A program made the position numbers and the translations under genes. From positions 3,014,501 through 3,078,500 of the forward strand of contig NZ_CP024311.1 of assembly GCF_002944315.1 (NCBI RefSeq): a stretch of DNA of 64,000 bases, in the 5' to 3' direction. This document shows, in pieces, positions 34,383 through 42,711 of this stretch (position 1 is the stretch's first letter; each line of letters starts with the position of its first letter). This DNA is from Rhizobium sp. NXC24. Lineage in GTDB: Bacteria > Pseudomonadota > Alphaproteobacteria > Rhizobiales > Rhizobiaceae. The notes beneath the pieces are model-generated. The model was not told where the DNA came from, ran no database searches, and saw only the letters and a list, made by a program, of their open reading frames with translations.

Positions 34383-35248
34383 TGAGCGACAGCACCAGCC
34401 TGCCCGCCAACCTCTCCGCAGAGACGACCGAAAAGCCGGCGGAATCGGCCGTGCGCGCGGGAATTACCGAGCGACTCCTCGGAATTTTCGTACCGCTGCT
34501 GACCGTCTTCGTCTTGGTCGTCCTCTGGCAGCTTCTCGTCGTCGGCGCCAGCATTCCGCAATATATTCTGCCAAGCCCTCTCGCCGTCGCGAAAGCGCTG
34601 GTGTCCGATTGGGGCATCCTCTCGCCGGCGCTCTGGGTAACGACCGAGATCACCTTCATCTCGCTGGCGCTGGCGCTGATCGGCGGCGTCGGCATTGCGA
34701 TCTTCCTCGTGCAATCGCGCTGGATCGAACTCGCCTTCTATCCGCTGGCCGTCATCCTACAGGTAACGCCGATCGTGGCGATCGCGCCGCTGATCCTGAT
34801 CTATGCGCCGACCCGCGAAGCCGCGCTGCTGATCTGCGGCTTCCTCGTCGCCTTCTTTCCAATCCTCTCCAACATGGTGCAGGGACTGAAGAGCGTCGAC
34901 CATAACCTCCTGAATCTCTTCGATCTCTATGGCGCCTCGCGCTGGCAGACGCTGTGGCATCTGAAGCTACCGGCAGCCCAGCCCTATTTCATGACGGGCC
35001 TCAGGATTGGCGGCGGCCTGTCGCTGATCGCCTCCGTGGTCGCGGAATTCGCCGCAGGCTCCGGCGGTCCCAATTCCGGCCTCGCCTTCCGCCTGCTCGA
35101 AGCGCAATATCGTCAGAACATGCCGCGCCTGTTCGCCGCCCTGCTGCTGCTCTCGGCACTCGGCGTCGCCATCTTCGCCCTCACCTCGTTCATCTCATGG
35201 CTGAGCCTGCATCGCTGGCACGAAAGCAGCCTCAAGCGGGAAAACTGA
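34382..35248 (+). CDS. ABC transporter permease
   Basis: A 288-residue BPD-type inner-membrane permease with six hydrophobic segments (first LLTVFVLVVLWQLLVVGA). The cytoplasmic coupling region is DLYGASRWQTLWHLKLPAAQ. It shares 1 bp with the next gene's ATG, so translation of transporter and catabolic genes is coupled. It belongs to the same importer as the genes before it. Confidence 0.93.
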   Translation: MSDSTSLPANLSAETTEKPAESAVRAGITERLLGIFVPLLTVFVLVVLWQLLVVGASIPQYILPSPLAVAKALVSDWGILSPALWVTTEITFISLALALIGGVGIAIFLVQSRWIELAFYPLAVILQVTPIVAIAPLILIYAPTREAALLICGFLVAFFPILSNMVQGLKSVDHNLLNLFDLYGASRWQTLWHLKLPAAQPYFMTGLRIGGGLSLIASVVAEFAAGSGGPNSGLAFRLLEAQYRQNMPRLFAALLLLSALGVAIFALTSFISWLSLHRWHESSLKREN

Positions 35249-36561
35249 TGTCCTATTCCTTCATGTCCCCGCCGAACGCCGCGCGCTTCGTGCTGAGCAA
35301 CGCCACCGTCCCCGCCGTGACGCTCGTCGGGTTTACCGGTCAGGCAAGCGAAGGTCTTGTCAAGGCCGACATCGTCGTTGCGGACGGCCTCATCAAGGAT
35401 ATCCTGCCGGCGGACAGCGCGCCGGCAGAATTCGCCAAGGCCGACGTGAGGGACGGCATGGTCTGGCCGACCTTCGCCGATATGCATACCCATATCGACA
35501 AGGGCCATATTTGGGAGCGCCGCGCCAATCCGGACGGCAGTTTCGTGGGCGCTCTCGACGCCGTGCGCGCCGACCGCGAAGCCAACTGGTCGGCTGCCGA
35601 TGTCAGGAAGCGCATGGAATTTTCGCTGCGCTCGGCCTATGCCCACGGCACCAGCTTGATCCGCACGCATCTCGACTCGCTGGCGCCGCAGCACCGCATT
35701 TCCTTCGAGGTGTTCTCGGAGGTGCGCGAGGCCTGGAAAGACAAGATCGCGCTGCAGGCCGTCGCCCTTTTCCCACTCGATGCCATGGCGGAGGACGCGT
35801 TCTTCGCCGATCTCCTGATGGTCATCCGCGATGCCGGCGGCCTCATCGGCGGCGTCACGCAGATGACCCCCGATATCGATCGTCAGCTTGACAAGCTGAT
35901 CCGAGCCGCGATGGACAACGGCCTCGATATCGACCTGCATGTCGATGAAACAGAAGACAAGCAGGTGCTGACGCTGAAGGCGATTGCCGAGGCCGTACTG
36001 CGCAACGGCTTCACCGGCAAGGTCACCGCCGGCCATTGCTGCTCGCTTTCCCGCCAGGATGAGGATGTTGCCGCCGCCACTATCGACCTTGTCGCCAAAG
36101 CCGGGATCTCCGTCGTTTCCTTGCCGATGTGCAACATGTATTTGCAGGACCGCCATGCGGGCCGGACGCCCCGCTGGCGCGGAGTCACCCTATTCCATGA
36201 GCTGGCAGCCGCCGGCGTGCCAACCGCCGTTGCCTCCGACAACACACGCGATCCCTTCTACGCCTACGGCGACCTCGACCCCGTCGAAGTCTTCCGCGAG
36301 GCAGTCCGCATCCTGCATCTCGATCATCCGCTGGATACGGCTGCCCGCGTCGTCACCACCTCGCCTGCCGATATTCTCGGCCGCCCCGATATTGGCCGTA
36401 TCGTCGTGGGCGGCCCTGCCGATCTCGTCCTCTTCAGCGCCAGACGCTGGAGCGAATTCCTCTCCCGTCCGCAGTCCGACCGCGTCGTCCTTCGCAAAGG
36501 CAAAGTGATCGACCGCAGCCTGCCGGATTACCGCGAACTAGATACCGTTATTGGAGCCTGA
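35248..36561 (+). CDS. Cytosine-deaminase-like amidohydrolase of the catabolic cluster
   Basis: A 437-residue amidohydrolase of the CodA branch. Metal and catalytic motifs are WPTFADMHTHIDKGHIW, LDIDLHVDETEDKQ, VTAGHCCSLS, and AVASDNTRDPFYAYG. It overlaps the permease by one base, so its substrate is probably what the transporter brings in. Known relatives deaminate cytosine, creatinine, isoguanine or pterins. Compared with the protein at 23219-24517, it shares the motif order but little else, so it is not a recent duplicate. Confidence 0.9.
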   Translation: MSYSFMSPPNAARFVLSNATVPAVTLVGFTGQASEGLVKADIVVADGLIKDILPADSAPAEFAKADVRDGMVWPTFADMHTHIDKGHIWERRANPDGSFVGALDAVRADREANWSAADVRKRMEFSLRSAYAHGTSLIRTHLDSLAPQHRISFEVFSEVREAWKDKIALQAVALFPLDAMAEDAFFADLLMVIRDAGGLIGGVTQMTPDIDRQLDKLIRAAMDNGLDIDLHVDETEDKQVLTLKAIAEAVLRNGFTGKVTAGHCCSLSRQDEDVAAATIDLVAKAGISVVSLPMCNMYLQDRHAGRTPRWRGVTLFHELAAAGVPTAVASDNTRDPFYAYGDLDPVEVFREAVRILHLDHPLDTAARVVTTSPADILGRPDIGRIVVGGPADLVLFSARRWSEFLSRPQSDRVVLRKGKVIDRSLPDYRELDTVIGA

Positions 36562-36562
36562 C

Positions 36563-37972
36563 ATGCCGGATTATCAGCTCATCAAGAAAGAACTCGAAGG
36601 CATCGCCGTCGAAGACAATCCGGCGCTGGTGCGCCAGAAGAGCCGCGATTTCTACTGGTATTCGCCAATCCTGAAGGCACAGCTCGACAATGTCATCGCC
36701 GACCTCGTTGTCACACCGAAGACCGAGGAAGAGGTTATCCGAACGCTGAAGGTGGCCTATGCCCATGATGTGCCGGTCACCCCGCGCGGCGCCGGCACTG
36801 GCAATTACGGCCAGGCCATGCCGCTCTCCGGCGGCATCGTGCTGAACCTTGCGGCCATGAACAAGGTCAAGGAAATCCACCCCGGCCGCGTCATCTGCGA
36901 GCCGGGCATCGTCATTGCCGAGCTCGACCGCCAGACCAAAGCGCATTCCGGCCAGGAGCTGCGCTTCCACCCCTCCACCGCGCAGACGGCGACCATCGGC
37001 GGCTTCATCGCCGGCGGCTCCGGCGGCGTCGGCTCGATCACCTGGGGTGGCTTGCGCGATATCGGCAATATCCTGCGACTACGCGTCGTCACCATGGAAT
37101 CCGAGCCGCGCGTCCTCGACCTCACCGGCTGGGACCTGACCAAGGTCAGCCACGCCTACGGCACCAACGGCATCATCACCGAGATCGAAATGCCGCTCGC
37201 CCCGGCCTATGACTGGGTGGACGTGCTGGTCGGCTACGACGATTTCATGGATGCCGTGCGCTTCTCGGACGCGCTCGCCAAATGCAACGGCATCCTGGTC
37301 AAGGAGATCGCGCCGATTGCGGCACCCATCCCTTACGAATATTTCGCCCGCCACAAGCCCTATATCCGCCAGGGCCAATCGATCGTGGCGCTGATGATCG
37401 CGCCGCATTCCATGGACCCGTTCCTGGCCTTCGCTAGCCAGCAGAAGGGCGAGATCACCTTCCGCTCCGACAAAGTCGAGAGCATGAAGGGCATTCCGCA
37501 TGCCTATGAACTCGCCTGGAACCACACGACGTTGCGCGCCATCAAGATCGACCCGACCATAACCTATCTACAGGTACAGTATCCCAGCCCGGATCACGTC
37601 GCCAAGGTCCAGAAGATGGTCGAGATCTTCGGCGACGAAGTGCCGGGCCATCTCGAATTCATCAAGTTCGACGGCCAGATCCAGTGCTCCGGCCTGCCGC
37701 TGGTGCGCTACACGTCGGAGGCGCGGCTGGAAGAGATCATCCGCATCCATCAGGATCACGGCTGCCCGATCTTCAATCCGCATCGCTACACGCTGGAAGA
37801 AGGCGGCATGAAGCAGACGGATACCGTCCAGCTCGCCTTCAAGAAGGAGACCGATCCGAAAGGCCTGCTGAACCCCGGCAAGATGATCGCCTGGGACAAT
37901 CCCGACTTCGATTTCACGGCCGGCCAGAACTATCTCTTCCCCGGTCTTGCGGCGCTGATGGAGGCCTCATGA
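36563..37972 (+). CDS. FAD-linked oxidase, GlcD/PCMH type
   Basis: A 469-residue flavoprotein with a PCMH FAD-binding domain. The diphosphate loop is PVTPRGAGTGNYGQAMPLSG and the second FAD loop is TATIGGFIAGGSGGVGSITW. The C-terminal cap ends with KETDPKGLLNPGKMIAWDNP, as in glycolate/lactate dehydrogenases and 4-cresol-type oxidases. It lies 1 bp after the deaminase gene and overlaps the quinone reductase gene by 4 bp. Position suggests oxidation of the deaminated product; electrons may go to quinone. Substrate unknown. Confidence 0.9.
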   Translation: MPDYQLIKKELEGIAVEDNPALVRQKSRDFYWYSPILKAQLDNVIADLVVTPKTEEEVIRTLKVAYAHDVPVTPRGAGTGNYGQAMPLSGGIVLNLAAMNKVKEIHPGRVICEPGIVIAELDRQTKAHSGQELRFHPSTAQTATIGGFIAGGSGGVGSITWGGLRDIGNILRLRVVTMESEPRVLDLTGWDLTKVSHAYGTNGIITEIEMPLAPAYDWVDVLVGYDDFMDAVRFSDALAKCNGILVKEIAPIAAPIPYEYFARHKPYIRQGQSIVALMIAPHSMDPFLAFASQQKGEITFRSDKVESMKGIPHAYELAWNHTTLRAIKIDPTITYLQVQYPSPDHVAKVQKMVEIFGDEVPGHLEFIKFDGQIQCSGLPLVRYTSEARLEEIIRIHQDHGCPIFNPHRYTLEEGGMKQTDTVQLAFKKETDPKGLLNPGKMIAWDNPDFDFTAGQNYLFPGLAALMEAS

Positions 37973-38550
37973 GGGTTCTCGTCCTCCATTCGCATCCGGT
38001 CGAGGAAAGCTACGGCGCAGCCCTACATCGGCAGACGATCGAGAGCCTGAAAGCGGCCGGCCATGAGGTCGACGACTGCAATCTCTACGCAGAGGGCTTC
38101 GACCCCGTAATGTCGCGCCACGATAGGATGATCTATCACGACTATCCGGAGAACACCGAGGCCGTGAAACCCTATGTCGATCGCCTGCAATGGGCAGAAG
38201 CGCTTGTCATCGTCACGCCGGTCTGGAACTTCGGCTTTCCGGCGATCCTAAAAGGCTATTTCGACCGCGTCTGGCTGCCGGGTGTCACGTTTGAGCTGGT
38301 GAATGGCAAGGTGACCTCGAAACTGCGGCATATCCGCAAGCTCGGAGCTGTGATGACCTACGGCGCCGATCCCTTCCGCGCCTTCATCGTCGGCAACCCG
38401 CCGAAGAAGATTATCAAGCGCATGCTCCGCGCCATGATCAAACCTTTCGCTCCGGTAGTCTTCCTCGCCCATTACGACATGAACCGCTCCACCGACGAGA
38501 CGAGAAAGCGGTTTCTGGAAAGGGTGAAACGGGAAATGGAGCGGTTCTGA
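37969..38550 (+). CDS. Flavodoxin-fold NAD(P)H:quinone reductase
   Basis: A 193-residue protein of the NQO1/MdaB/KefF family. The N-terminal flavin-binding VLVLHSHPVEESYGAALHRQ and VTPVWNFGFPAILKGYFDRV, with LPGVTFE after it, are characteristic. It overlaps the oxidase gene by 4 bp and is the last gene of the operon. It may reduce a quinone-like or flavin product of the pathway (inference). Confidence 0.9.
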   Translation: MRVLVLHSHPVEESYGAALHRQTIESLKAAGHEVDDCNLYAEGFDPVMSRHDRMIYHDYPENTEAVKPYVDRLQWAEALVIVTPVWNFGFPAILKGYFDRVWLPGVTFELVNGKVTSKLRHIRKLGAVMTYGADPFRAFIVGNPPKKIIKRMLRAMIKPFAPVVFLAHYDMNRSTDETRKRFLERVKREMERF

Positions 38551-38593
38551 CCGGCGCAGTCGACAGAGCCACGCTTCGCAGCGAAGACACCAC

Positions 38594-38989
38594 TCACATC
38601 ACCTTCGCCGCGGTCACCTCGACCTCCACCAGAAACTCCGGCCGCGTAAACCCGTTGACGATGATCAGCGTCGAGGCCGGCTTCGGATCAAGCGTGTAGC
38701 GGTCGCGCACGGCCATATAGGCTGGGAAATCCTCGCGTTTGGTGACGAAGCCGGAAATGCGGATGACGTCGGCGAAGCTCATGCCCGCCTCCTCGAGGAT
38801 CGCCTTGATCGCCTCGAAGCAGAGTTCCGCCTGGCTGGTGATGTCTGGTGGAATGCTGTCGTCGAGGGCAATTCCGAGTTGGCCGGAGGTGACCAGCAGG
38901 CTTGCGCCCGGCGGTACGAGCAGCCCGTGATTATAGTTGCCGAAGGGGCCGCGAACGGAGGGCGGGTTGAATGTTTTCTTCATCGGCAT
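38594..38989 (-). CDS. RidA/YjgF-family protein
   Basis: A 131-residue member of the RidA (YjgF/YER057c/UK114) family, whose founding members hydrolyse reactive enamines or imines to keto acids plus ammonia; RutC belongs here too. Features: LLVTSGQLGIALDDSIP, AELCFEAIKAILEEAGMSFA, VIRISGFVTKREDFPAY, and the C-terminal RPEFLVEVEVTAAKV. The typical catalytic Arg near residue 105 is not in the usual context (PASTLIIVNGFTRPEFLVEV), so it may belong to a divergent RidA subgroup. It converges on the quinone reductase gene 43 bp away. Confidence 0.87.
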   Translation of the reverse strand: MPMKKTFNPPSVRGPFGNYNHGLLVPPGASLLVTSGQLGIALDDSIPPDITSQAELCFEAIKAILEEAGMSFADVIRISGFVTKREDFPAYMAVRDRYTLDPKPASTLIIVNGFTRPEFLVEVEVTAAKVM

Positions 38990-39043
38990 CGGTTCCCTAT
39001 GGTCACGCCGATTTCAGCATTTCACCGTCAGCCGGGCAAGCCG

Positions 39044-39095
39044 CTTAGAGCATGTCGCGCAAAAGTGTGCAGCGGCTGCGATAACGACACGCGCT
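39044..39095. repeat. Rhizobial small intergenic repeat, copy B
   Basis: It begins TTAGAGCATGTCGCGCAAAA and continues through GTGTGCAGCGG and GCGATAACGACACGCG, a motif string I recognise from many Rhizobium intergenic regions. It abuts the stop codon of the EamA transporter gene. Confidence 0.7.
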
Positions 39096-39992
39096 TTAGA
39101 GCGCTTGCGCCGGCTCTACCGCCCGGTTTCGCCGCACTTCCAGCAGGATATGTCCGAAGAGCGCGGCAAGCACGATCGGGCCGCCGATCAGCGTCGCCTG
39201 CGACGGCCGCTCGGCGAGGAACATCCAGACCCACAGCGGCGTCAGCGGCACTTCGAGCGATGTCAGCAGGCTGGCATCGGCTGCCGGTATCAACCGCGAA
39301 CCGAAGGTATAAAGGCTAAGACCCATCGCGTTCTGGACGATGCCGAAGGCGATGATCAGGCCGAGATCATGTCCCGACACCATCGTCGGCGACGCGAACC
39401 AGAAGGTGATGAAGGAGCAGAGCCAGGCAGACAAGGCCATCGCCGGCAGCATTGGCACGTCCCGGTGCTGGCGCATGACGACGGCGAGACCGGCAACTGT
39501 GAACGTCATGACGCCGGCCAGGACCTTGCCGAGCCAACCACCGCTGCCAACCGCCTCACCGGAGAGCATGACGATCACGCCGAGGAGTGCCACGGCGCTG
39601 GCGACGAGCGTCGCCATGCTTGGACGCTCCTTGATGAAGACATAGGCGACGCCGGCGGTAACGAAGGGCACCGTCGCATAGATGACCATCGCATCGGCGA
39701 CGGAGGTGTAATAGATCGAGCCGATGCCGCTGATCATGGAGGCGGTGGAAAACACCGTTGCTGCCAGCGACGGCCAACGCATGGAGCGAAGAATGCGCCA
39801 GGCCCTGCCGCGCTCGATATAGAAAAACAGCGTAAAGACGCCGAGGCCGGAGACGATGCCCCGACAGAAGAGGATGGTCATCAGATCGGCGTGAATCAAG
39901 CGCACGAACAGACCGGACGTCGACCAGGCCAGCGCCGAAAACGCCACATAGATCACACCCAGCCGATATTGCTGCTGCTCCGCCAGCGTCAC
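39096..39992 (-). CDS. EamA/DMT-family transporter
   Basis: A 298-residue inner-membrane protein with ten hydrophobic segments in two EamA repeats (for example LGVIYVAFSALAWSTSGLFV and LLTSLEVPLTPLWVWMFLAE). Members export amino acids or metabolites. It starts with GTG 39992, preceded by GGAGGA. The substrate is unknown. Confidence 0.9.
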   Translation of the reverse strand: MTLAEQQQYRLGVIYVAFSALAWSTSGLFVRLIHADLMTILFCRGIVSGLGVFTLFFYIERGRAWRILRSMRWPSLAATVFSTASMISGIGSIYYTSVADAMVIYATVPFVTAGVAYVFIKERPSMATLVASAVALLGVIVMLSGEAVGSGGWLGKVLAGVMTFTVAGLAVVMRQHRDVPMLPAMALSAWLCSFITFWFASPTMVSGHDLGLIIAFGIVQNAMGLSLYTFGSRLIPAADASLLTSLEVPLTPLWVWMFLAERPSQATLIGGPIVLAALFGHILLEVRRNRAVEPAQAL

Positions 39993-40191
39993 GACGAATC
40001 CTCCCCCAACCTTTTAGGCTTCGACTATTAGCGAGCGCTGGGAGAGCCTACAAGCGAAGCCAGCGGCGCATGATGTCGTTGGTGCAAGAAGTTGCAGAAC
40101 CGCCACGCCTGCCCAGCCCAAACCAGCTTCCCAGTCTTGCAGATATTCCGGATGCGTTTAGGGTACCAAATATTCGGCAGAGGGAGAATCA

Positions 40192-40629
40192 ATGCAGCTA
40201 CTGCTGGCAGGCCTGTTTGCATGCGGCTGCGTGAGCTTGGTCGACGGCCCGCTATGGCCGCGTGCCGAAAGCTACATCGATACGGCGATGGTATGCAGTC
40301 AAAGCGCCGATCCAGGCAATTGCCGGCACACGCGGGATACGTGGAAGACCGAATATGACGCCGCGACCACCGGACAATATCAGGACCAGCGAAATGTCGC
40401 GTTCTGCCTGAGCACAGGCTGTGACAATGCCATCCAGCCCGATAAGGTGCTCGGCTGCGCCTGGCGCATCGTCATCATGAATTCGAGACACGCGGAACTG
40501 GACAACACCGACACCGTGAATCTCAAGCAGTTCTGCGGGCCCGCTTATGTCGATCACGCCGGACGGCAAGCAGCCGAAGCTCAGGCGCAGACAATGCTGG
40601 AACTCATCGGAAAAGGACTGGGCGCGTAG
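40192..40629 (+). CDS. Small Cys-rich exported protein, unknown function
   Basis: A 145-residue protein with a short hydrophobic N-terminus (MQLLLAGLFACGCVSLVDGP) that may be a lipoprotein signal; the LFAC sequence is only an approximate lipobox. The body has six more Cys residues (MVCSQ, NCRH, FCLSTGCD, LGCAW, QFCGPAY), suggesting disulfides in the periplasm. Ribosome site GGGAGA is 6 nt before ATG 40192. No family recognised. It is convergent with the MhqD-like gene. Confidence 0.7.
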   Translation: MQLLLAGLFACGCVSLVDGPLWPRAESYIDTAMVCSQSADPGNCRHTRDTWKTEYDAATTGQYQDQRNVAFCLSTGCDNAIQPDKVLGCAWRIVIMNSRHAELDNTDTVNLKQFCGPAYVDHAGRQAAEAQAQTMLELIGKGLGA

Positions 40630-40660
40630 CGGCCGATAGTCGCCACGCGCCCGATTTCCT

Positions 40661-41278
40661 TCACATTTCAGCATATGGCGCGAAGAAACCTCGGATCGCC
40701 TCGATCTCGTTCTGGCGGATATCATGGCCGCCTAGATGCCAATCGAGTGTCACCACGGCCTTCTGCCGCGTGAAATAATCCGCCAGCGCTTTGGTCACCG
40801 GCGCCGGCGAGATCGGGTCGCGTTCACCGGCGGTGATCAACACCCGGCGGCCGTCGAGCCTGGCATTGTCGCGCGGCTGGAACGGAATGAGCGGATGCAT
40901 CAGCACGGCGGCGTCGAAGAGATCGCCATGCTCGATCAGCACATTGGCGAGAATATTCGCGCCATTGGAGAAACCGAGGCCAAGCACCTGCGAAGCGCCG
41001 TGGTCGACCGCCAGGCTTTTGACATAGGCCGCCATCTTTTCCGTTGCGCGGGCAAGGTCCGCCATGTCGTAGACGCCCTCGCCCGTGCGCCGGAAAAAGC
41101 GCGCCGCACCATGTTCCGAAACATCGCCACGCGGCGAGACGATGGTCGCTTCCGGCAGCAGGCGGCTGCCGAAATCGAAGAACTGGTTCTCGTCACCGCC
41201 CGTACCGTGGAAGGTGAATAGAATAGGTTTGCCAGGTGCACCGGGCTTTACCCGGTGCACATAAGTCGTATCCGTCAT
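40661..41278 (-). CDS. MhqD-like alpha/beta-hydrolase (carboxylesterase)
   Basis: A 205-residue hydrolase of the phospholipase/carboxylesterase type. The oxyanion region is ILFTFHGTGGDENQFF, the nucleophile elbow GLGFSNGANILANVL, the acid in VLITAGERDPISP, and the catalytic His in HLGGHDI. In Bacillus, MhqD is induced by quinones together with a ring-cleaving dioxygenase. Here it follows the dioxygenase gene by 13 bp, with a strong GGGGGG ribosome site before ATG 41278. Confidence 0.88.
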   Translation of the reverse strand: MTDTTYVHRVKPGAPGKPILFTFHGTGGDENQFFDFGSRLLPEATIVSPRGDVSEHGAARFFRRTGEGVYDMADLARATEKMAAYVKSLAVDHGASQVLGLGFSNGANILANVLIEHGDLFDAAVLMHPLIPFQPRDNARLDGRRVLITAGERDPISPAPVTKALADYFTRQKAVVTLDWHLGGHDIRQNEIEAIRGFFAPYAEM

Positions 41279-41291
41279 GATTCCCCCCGCA

Positions 41292-42224
41292 TTAAGCATC
41301 CAACGGTTCGAGATGCTGCTCGAGCAGCGCCCGCAGATGAGCGTGCTGTTCCGGCAGCTTCAGTGCCTCGCCAAGATGGGCCGTATCTTCGTCACGATTG
41401 AAACCAGGTTCGTTCGTGGCGACCTCGAATAGCACGCCGCCTGGCGTGCGAAAATAGATCGCCCAGAAGTAGTCACGATCGATGACGGGCGTCACCTGAT
41501 ATCCCGTGTCCAACAGCGCCTTACGCACTTCGAGCTGCTTTGCGCGGTTTTCGACGGCAAAGGCGACGTGGTGGACCGAACCCGCGCCGGGAAGCGCGCG
41601 GCCGATGTTCGGCATGGTTTCAAGATCGACAAAATCGGCACCATTGCCGCCGGGAATGGCGAGCCGCTTGACGCCTTCATGCGTGTCGACCACTTCATAG
41701 CCCATATATTTCAACAGCTCAGCCGTGGCGCCCTCGTCCCGCAGCCGCATGGCGACGGAATGAAAGCCCCTGATGGCATGCTCGGCATCGACGCCGCCAT
41801 GCGTCCAGGGCTCACGACGATCGTCCTTGACCTCGACGAGCGCGAAACCGTCGCCATCCGGGCCGGCGAAATGGAGGCGCTTCTGGCCGAAGGACTCATC
41901 GGCCTTCAGAGCCTCGACGCCCTGCTTGCCAAGCCGGTCCGTCCAATAGCCGATCGCGCCTTCCGGAACGGAGAAAACGGTATTGCCGACTTCGCCGGTG
42001 CCCGGACGGCCGCGAGCCATCTTCGGGAACGGGAAATAGGTCATGATCGTACCGGGCGTGCCGATCTCGTCACCGTAATACAGGTGATAGACATCGGGTG
42101 CGTCGAAATTGACCGTCTTCTTGACGCGGCGCAGGCCGAGCGTATCCGTGAAGAACTTGTTGTTGGTTCGGGCATCTTCCGCCATCGAGGTAACGTGGTG
42201 AAGACCCTTGATCTGATTGAGCAT
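41292..42224 (-). CDS. MhqO-type ring-cleaving dioxygenase (VOC superfamily)
   Basis: A 310-residue protein with two vicinal-oxygen-chelate modules. Metal-binding residues are expected in IKGLHHVTSMAED, GSVHHVAFAVEN and GGVLFEVATNEPGF (His, His, Glu). Members of this group are linked to breakdown of hydroquinones and quinone resistance. AAGGGG lies 6 nt before ATG 42224; a 14-codon extension is open. It is first gene of a two-gene operon with the MhqD-like hydrolase. A 9-8-9 inverted repeat lies about 110 bp upstream. Confidence 0.9.
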   Translation of the reverse strand: MLNQIKGLHHVTSMAEDARTNNKFFTDTLGLRRVKKTVNFDAPDVYHLYYGDEIGTPGTIMTYFPFPKMARGRPGTGEVGNTVFSVPEGAIGYWTDRLGKQGVEALKADESFGQKRLHFAGPDGDGFALVEVKDDRREPWTHGGVDAEHAIRGFHSVAMRLRDEGATAELLKYMGYEVVDTHEGVKRLAIPGGNGADFVDLETMPNIGRALPGAGSVHHVAFAVENRAKQLEVRKALLDTGYQVTPVIDRDYFWAIYFRTPGGVLFEVATNEPGFNRDEDTAHLGEALKLPEQHAHLRALLEQHLEPLDA

Positions 42225-42334
42225 CTCTAACCCCTTGTCTCGCCCGCAACGGCAGGCGTTTCTCATGAGCAGAAGATGGTCCCAGAGGCCGCTTTTCGAT
42301 AGCCCCCAATAGCCAAACGGATTGTCTCCGATTG

Positions 42335-42360
42335 TTGAACGATAAATTGCGATCGTTCAA
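42335..42360 (-). promoter_or_regulatory. Operator-like inverted repeat upstream of the dioxygenase operon
   Basis: TTGAACGAT (42335-42343) and ATCGTTCAA (42352-42360) are perfect 9-bp arms separated by 8 nt. It lies between the divergent dioxygenase and antitoxin genes, 111 bp from the former and 97 bp from the latter. No regulator gene is adjacent. Confidence 0.6.
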
Positions 42361-42428
42361 TGAAGCCGCTTTGCTCAATGTCCAGCCTGTAGCCTATTGC
42401 CTAAGGCGAGCACGCATACTAACTTAAT

Positions 42429-42441
42429 CTAGACAGTCTAG
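42429..42441 (+). promoter_or_regulatory. Toxin-antitoxin operator palindrome
   Basis: CTAGAC-A-GTCTAG, a perfect 13-bp palindrome ending 15 bp before the antitoxin ATG and overlapping the likely promoter. Phd-type antitoxins repress their own operons through such short palindromes. Confidence 0.7.
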
Positions 42442-42456
42442 CCAGGAGATCGGTCG

Positions 42457-42711
42457 ATGGATTGGCCATTGCAAGACGCCAAGAATCAATTCTCGAAAGT
42501 CGTGCAGAAGGCACGCAGCGAAGGTCCGCAAACTGTGACACTGCGCGGCGAGCGCGCGGTCGTTGTTCTCTCCGCGGAAGACTATGACGCCTTGCGCGCG
42601 GGAAAGCCGAGCCTAGTGGACGATCTGCTATCGGGGCCAGCCTGGGATGATGAGCTGGCCGACGCGGTGACAACGCGAGACAAGACCCCAAGCCGGGATG
42701 TCGCCTTCTGA
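42457..42711 (+). CDS. Phd/YefM-family antitoxin
   Basis: An 84-residue antitoxin. The N-terminal Phd fold reads WPLQDAKNQFSKVVQKARSE, then GPQTVTLRGERAVVVLSAED; the acidic C-terminal tail (LLSGPAWDDELADAV) would wrap the toxin. Ribosome site CAGGAG precedes ATG 42457. It overlaps the toxin gene by one base (TGATG), the usual coupled arrangement. Confidence 0.93.
   Translation: MDWPLQDAKNQFSKVVQKARSEGPQTVTLRGERAVVVLSAEDYDALRAGKPSLVDDLLSGPAWDDELADAVTTRDKTPSRDVAF

Noticed and set aside
29650..38989. A rut pyrimidine-degradation operon
   Set aside because: RutF-like and RutC/RidA-like proteins are present, but no RutA, RutB, RutD in order or RutG; they are also 8 kb apart on separate units.
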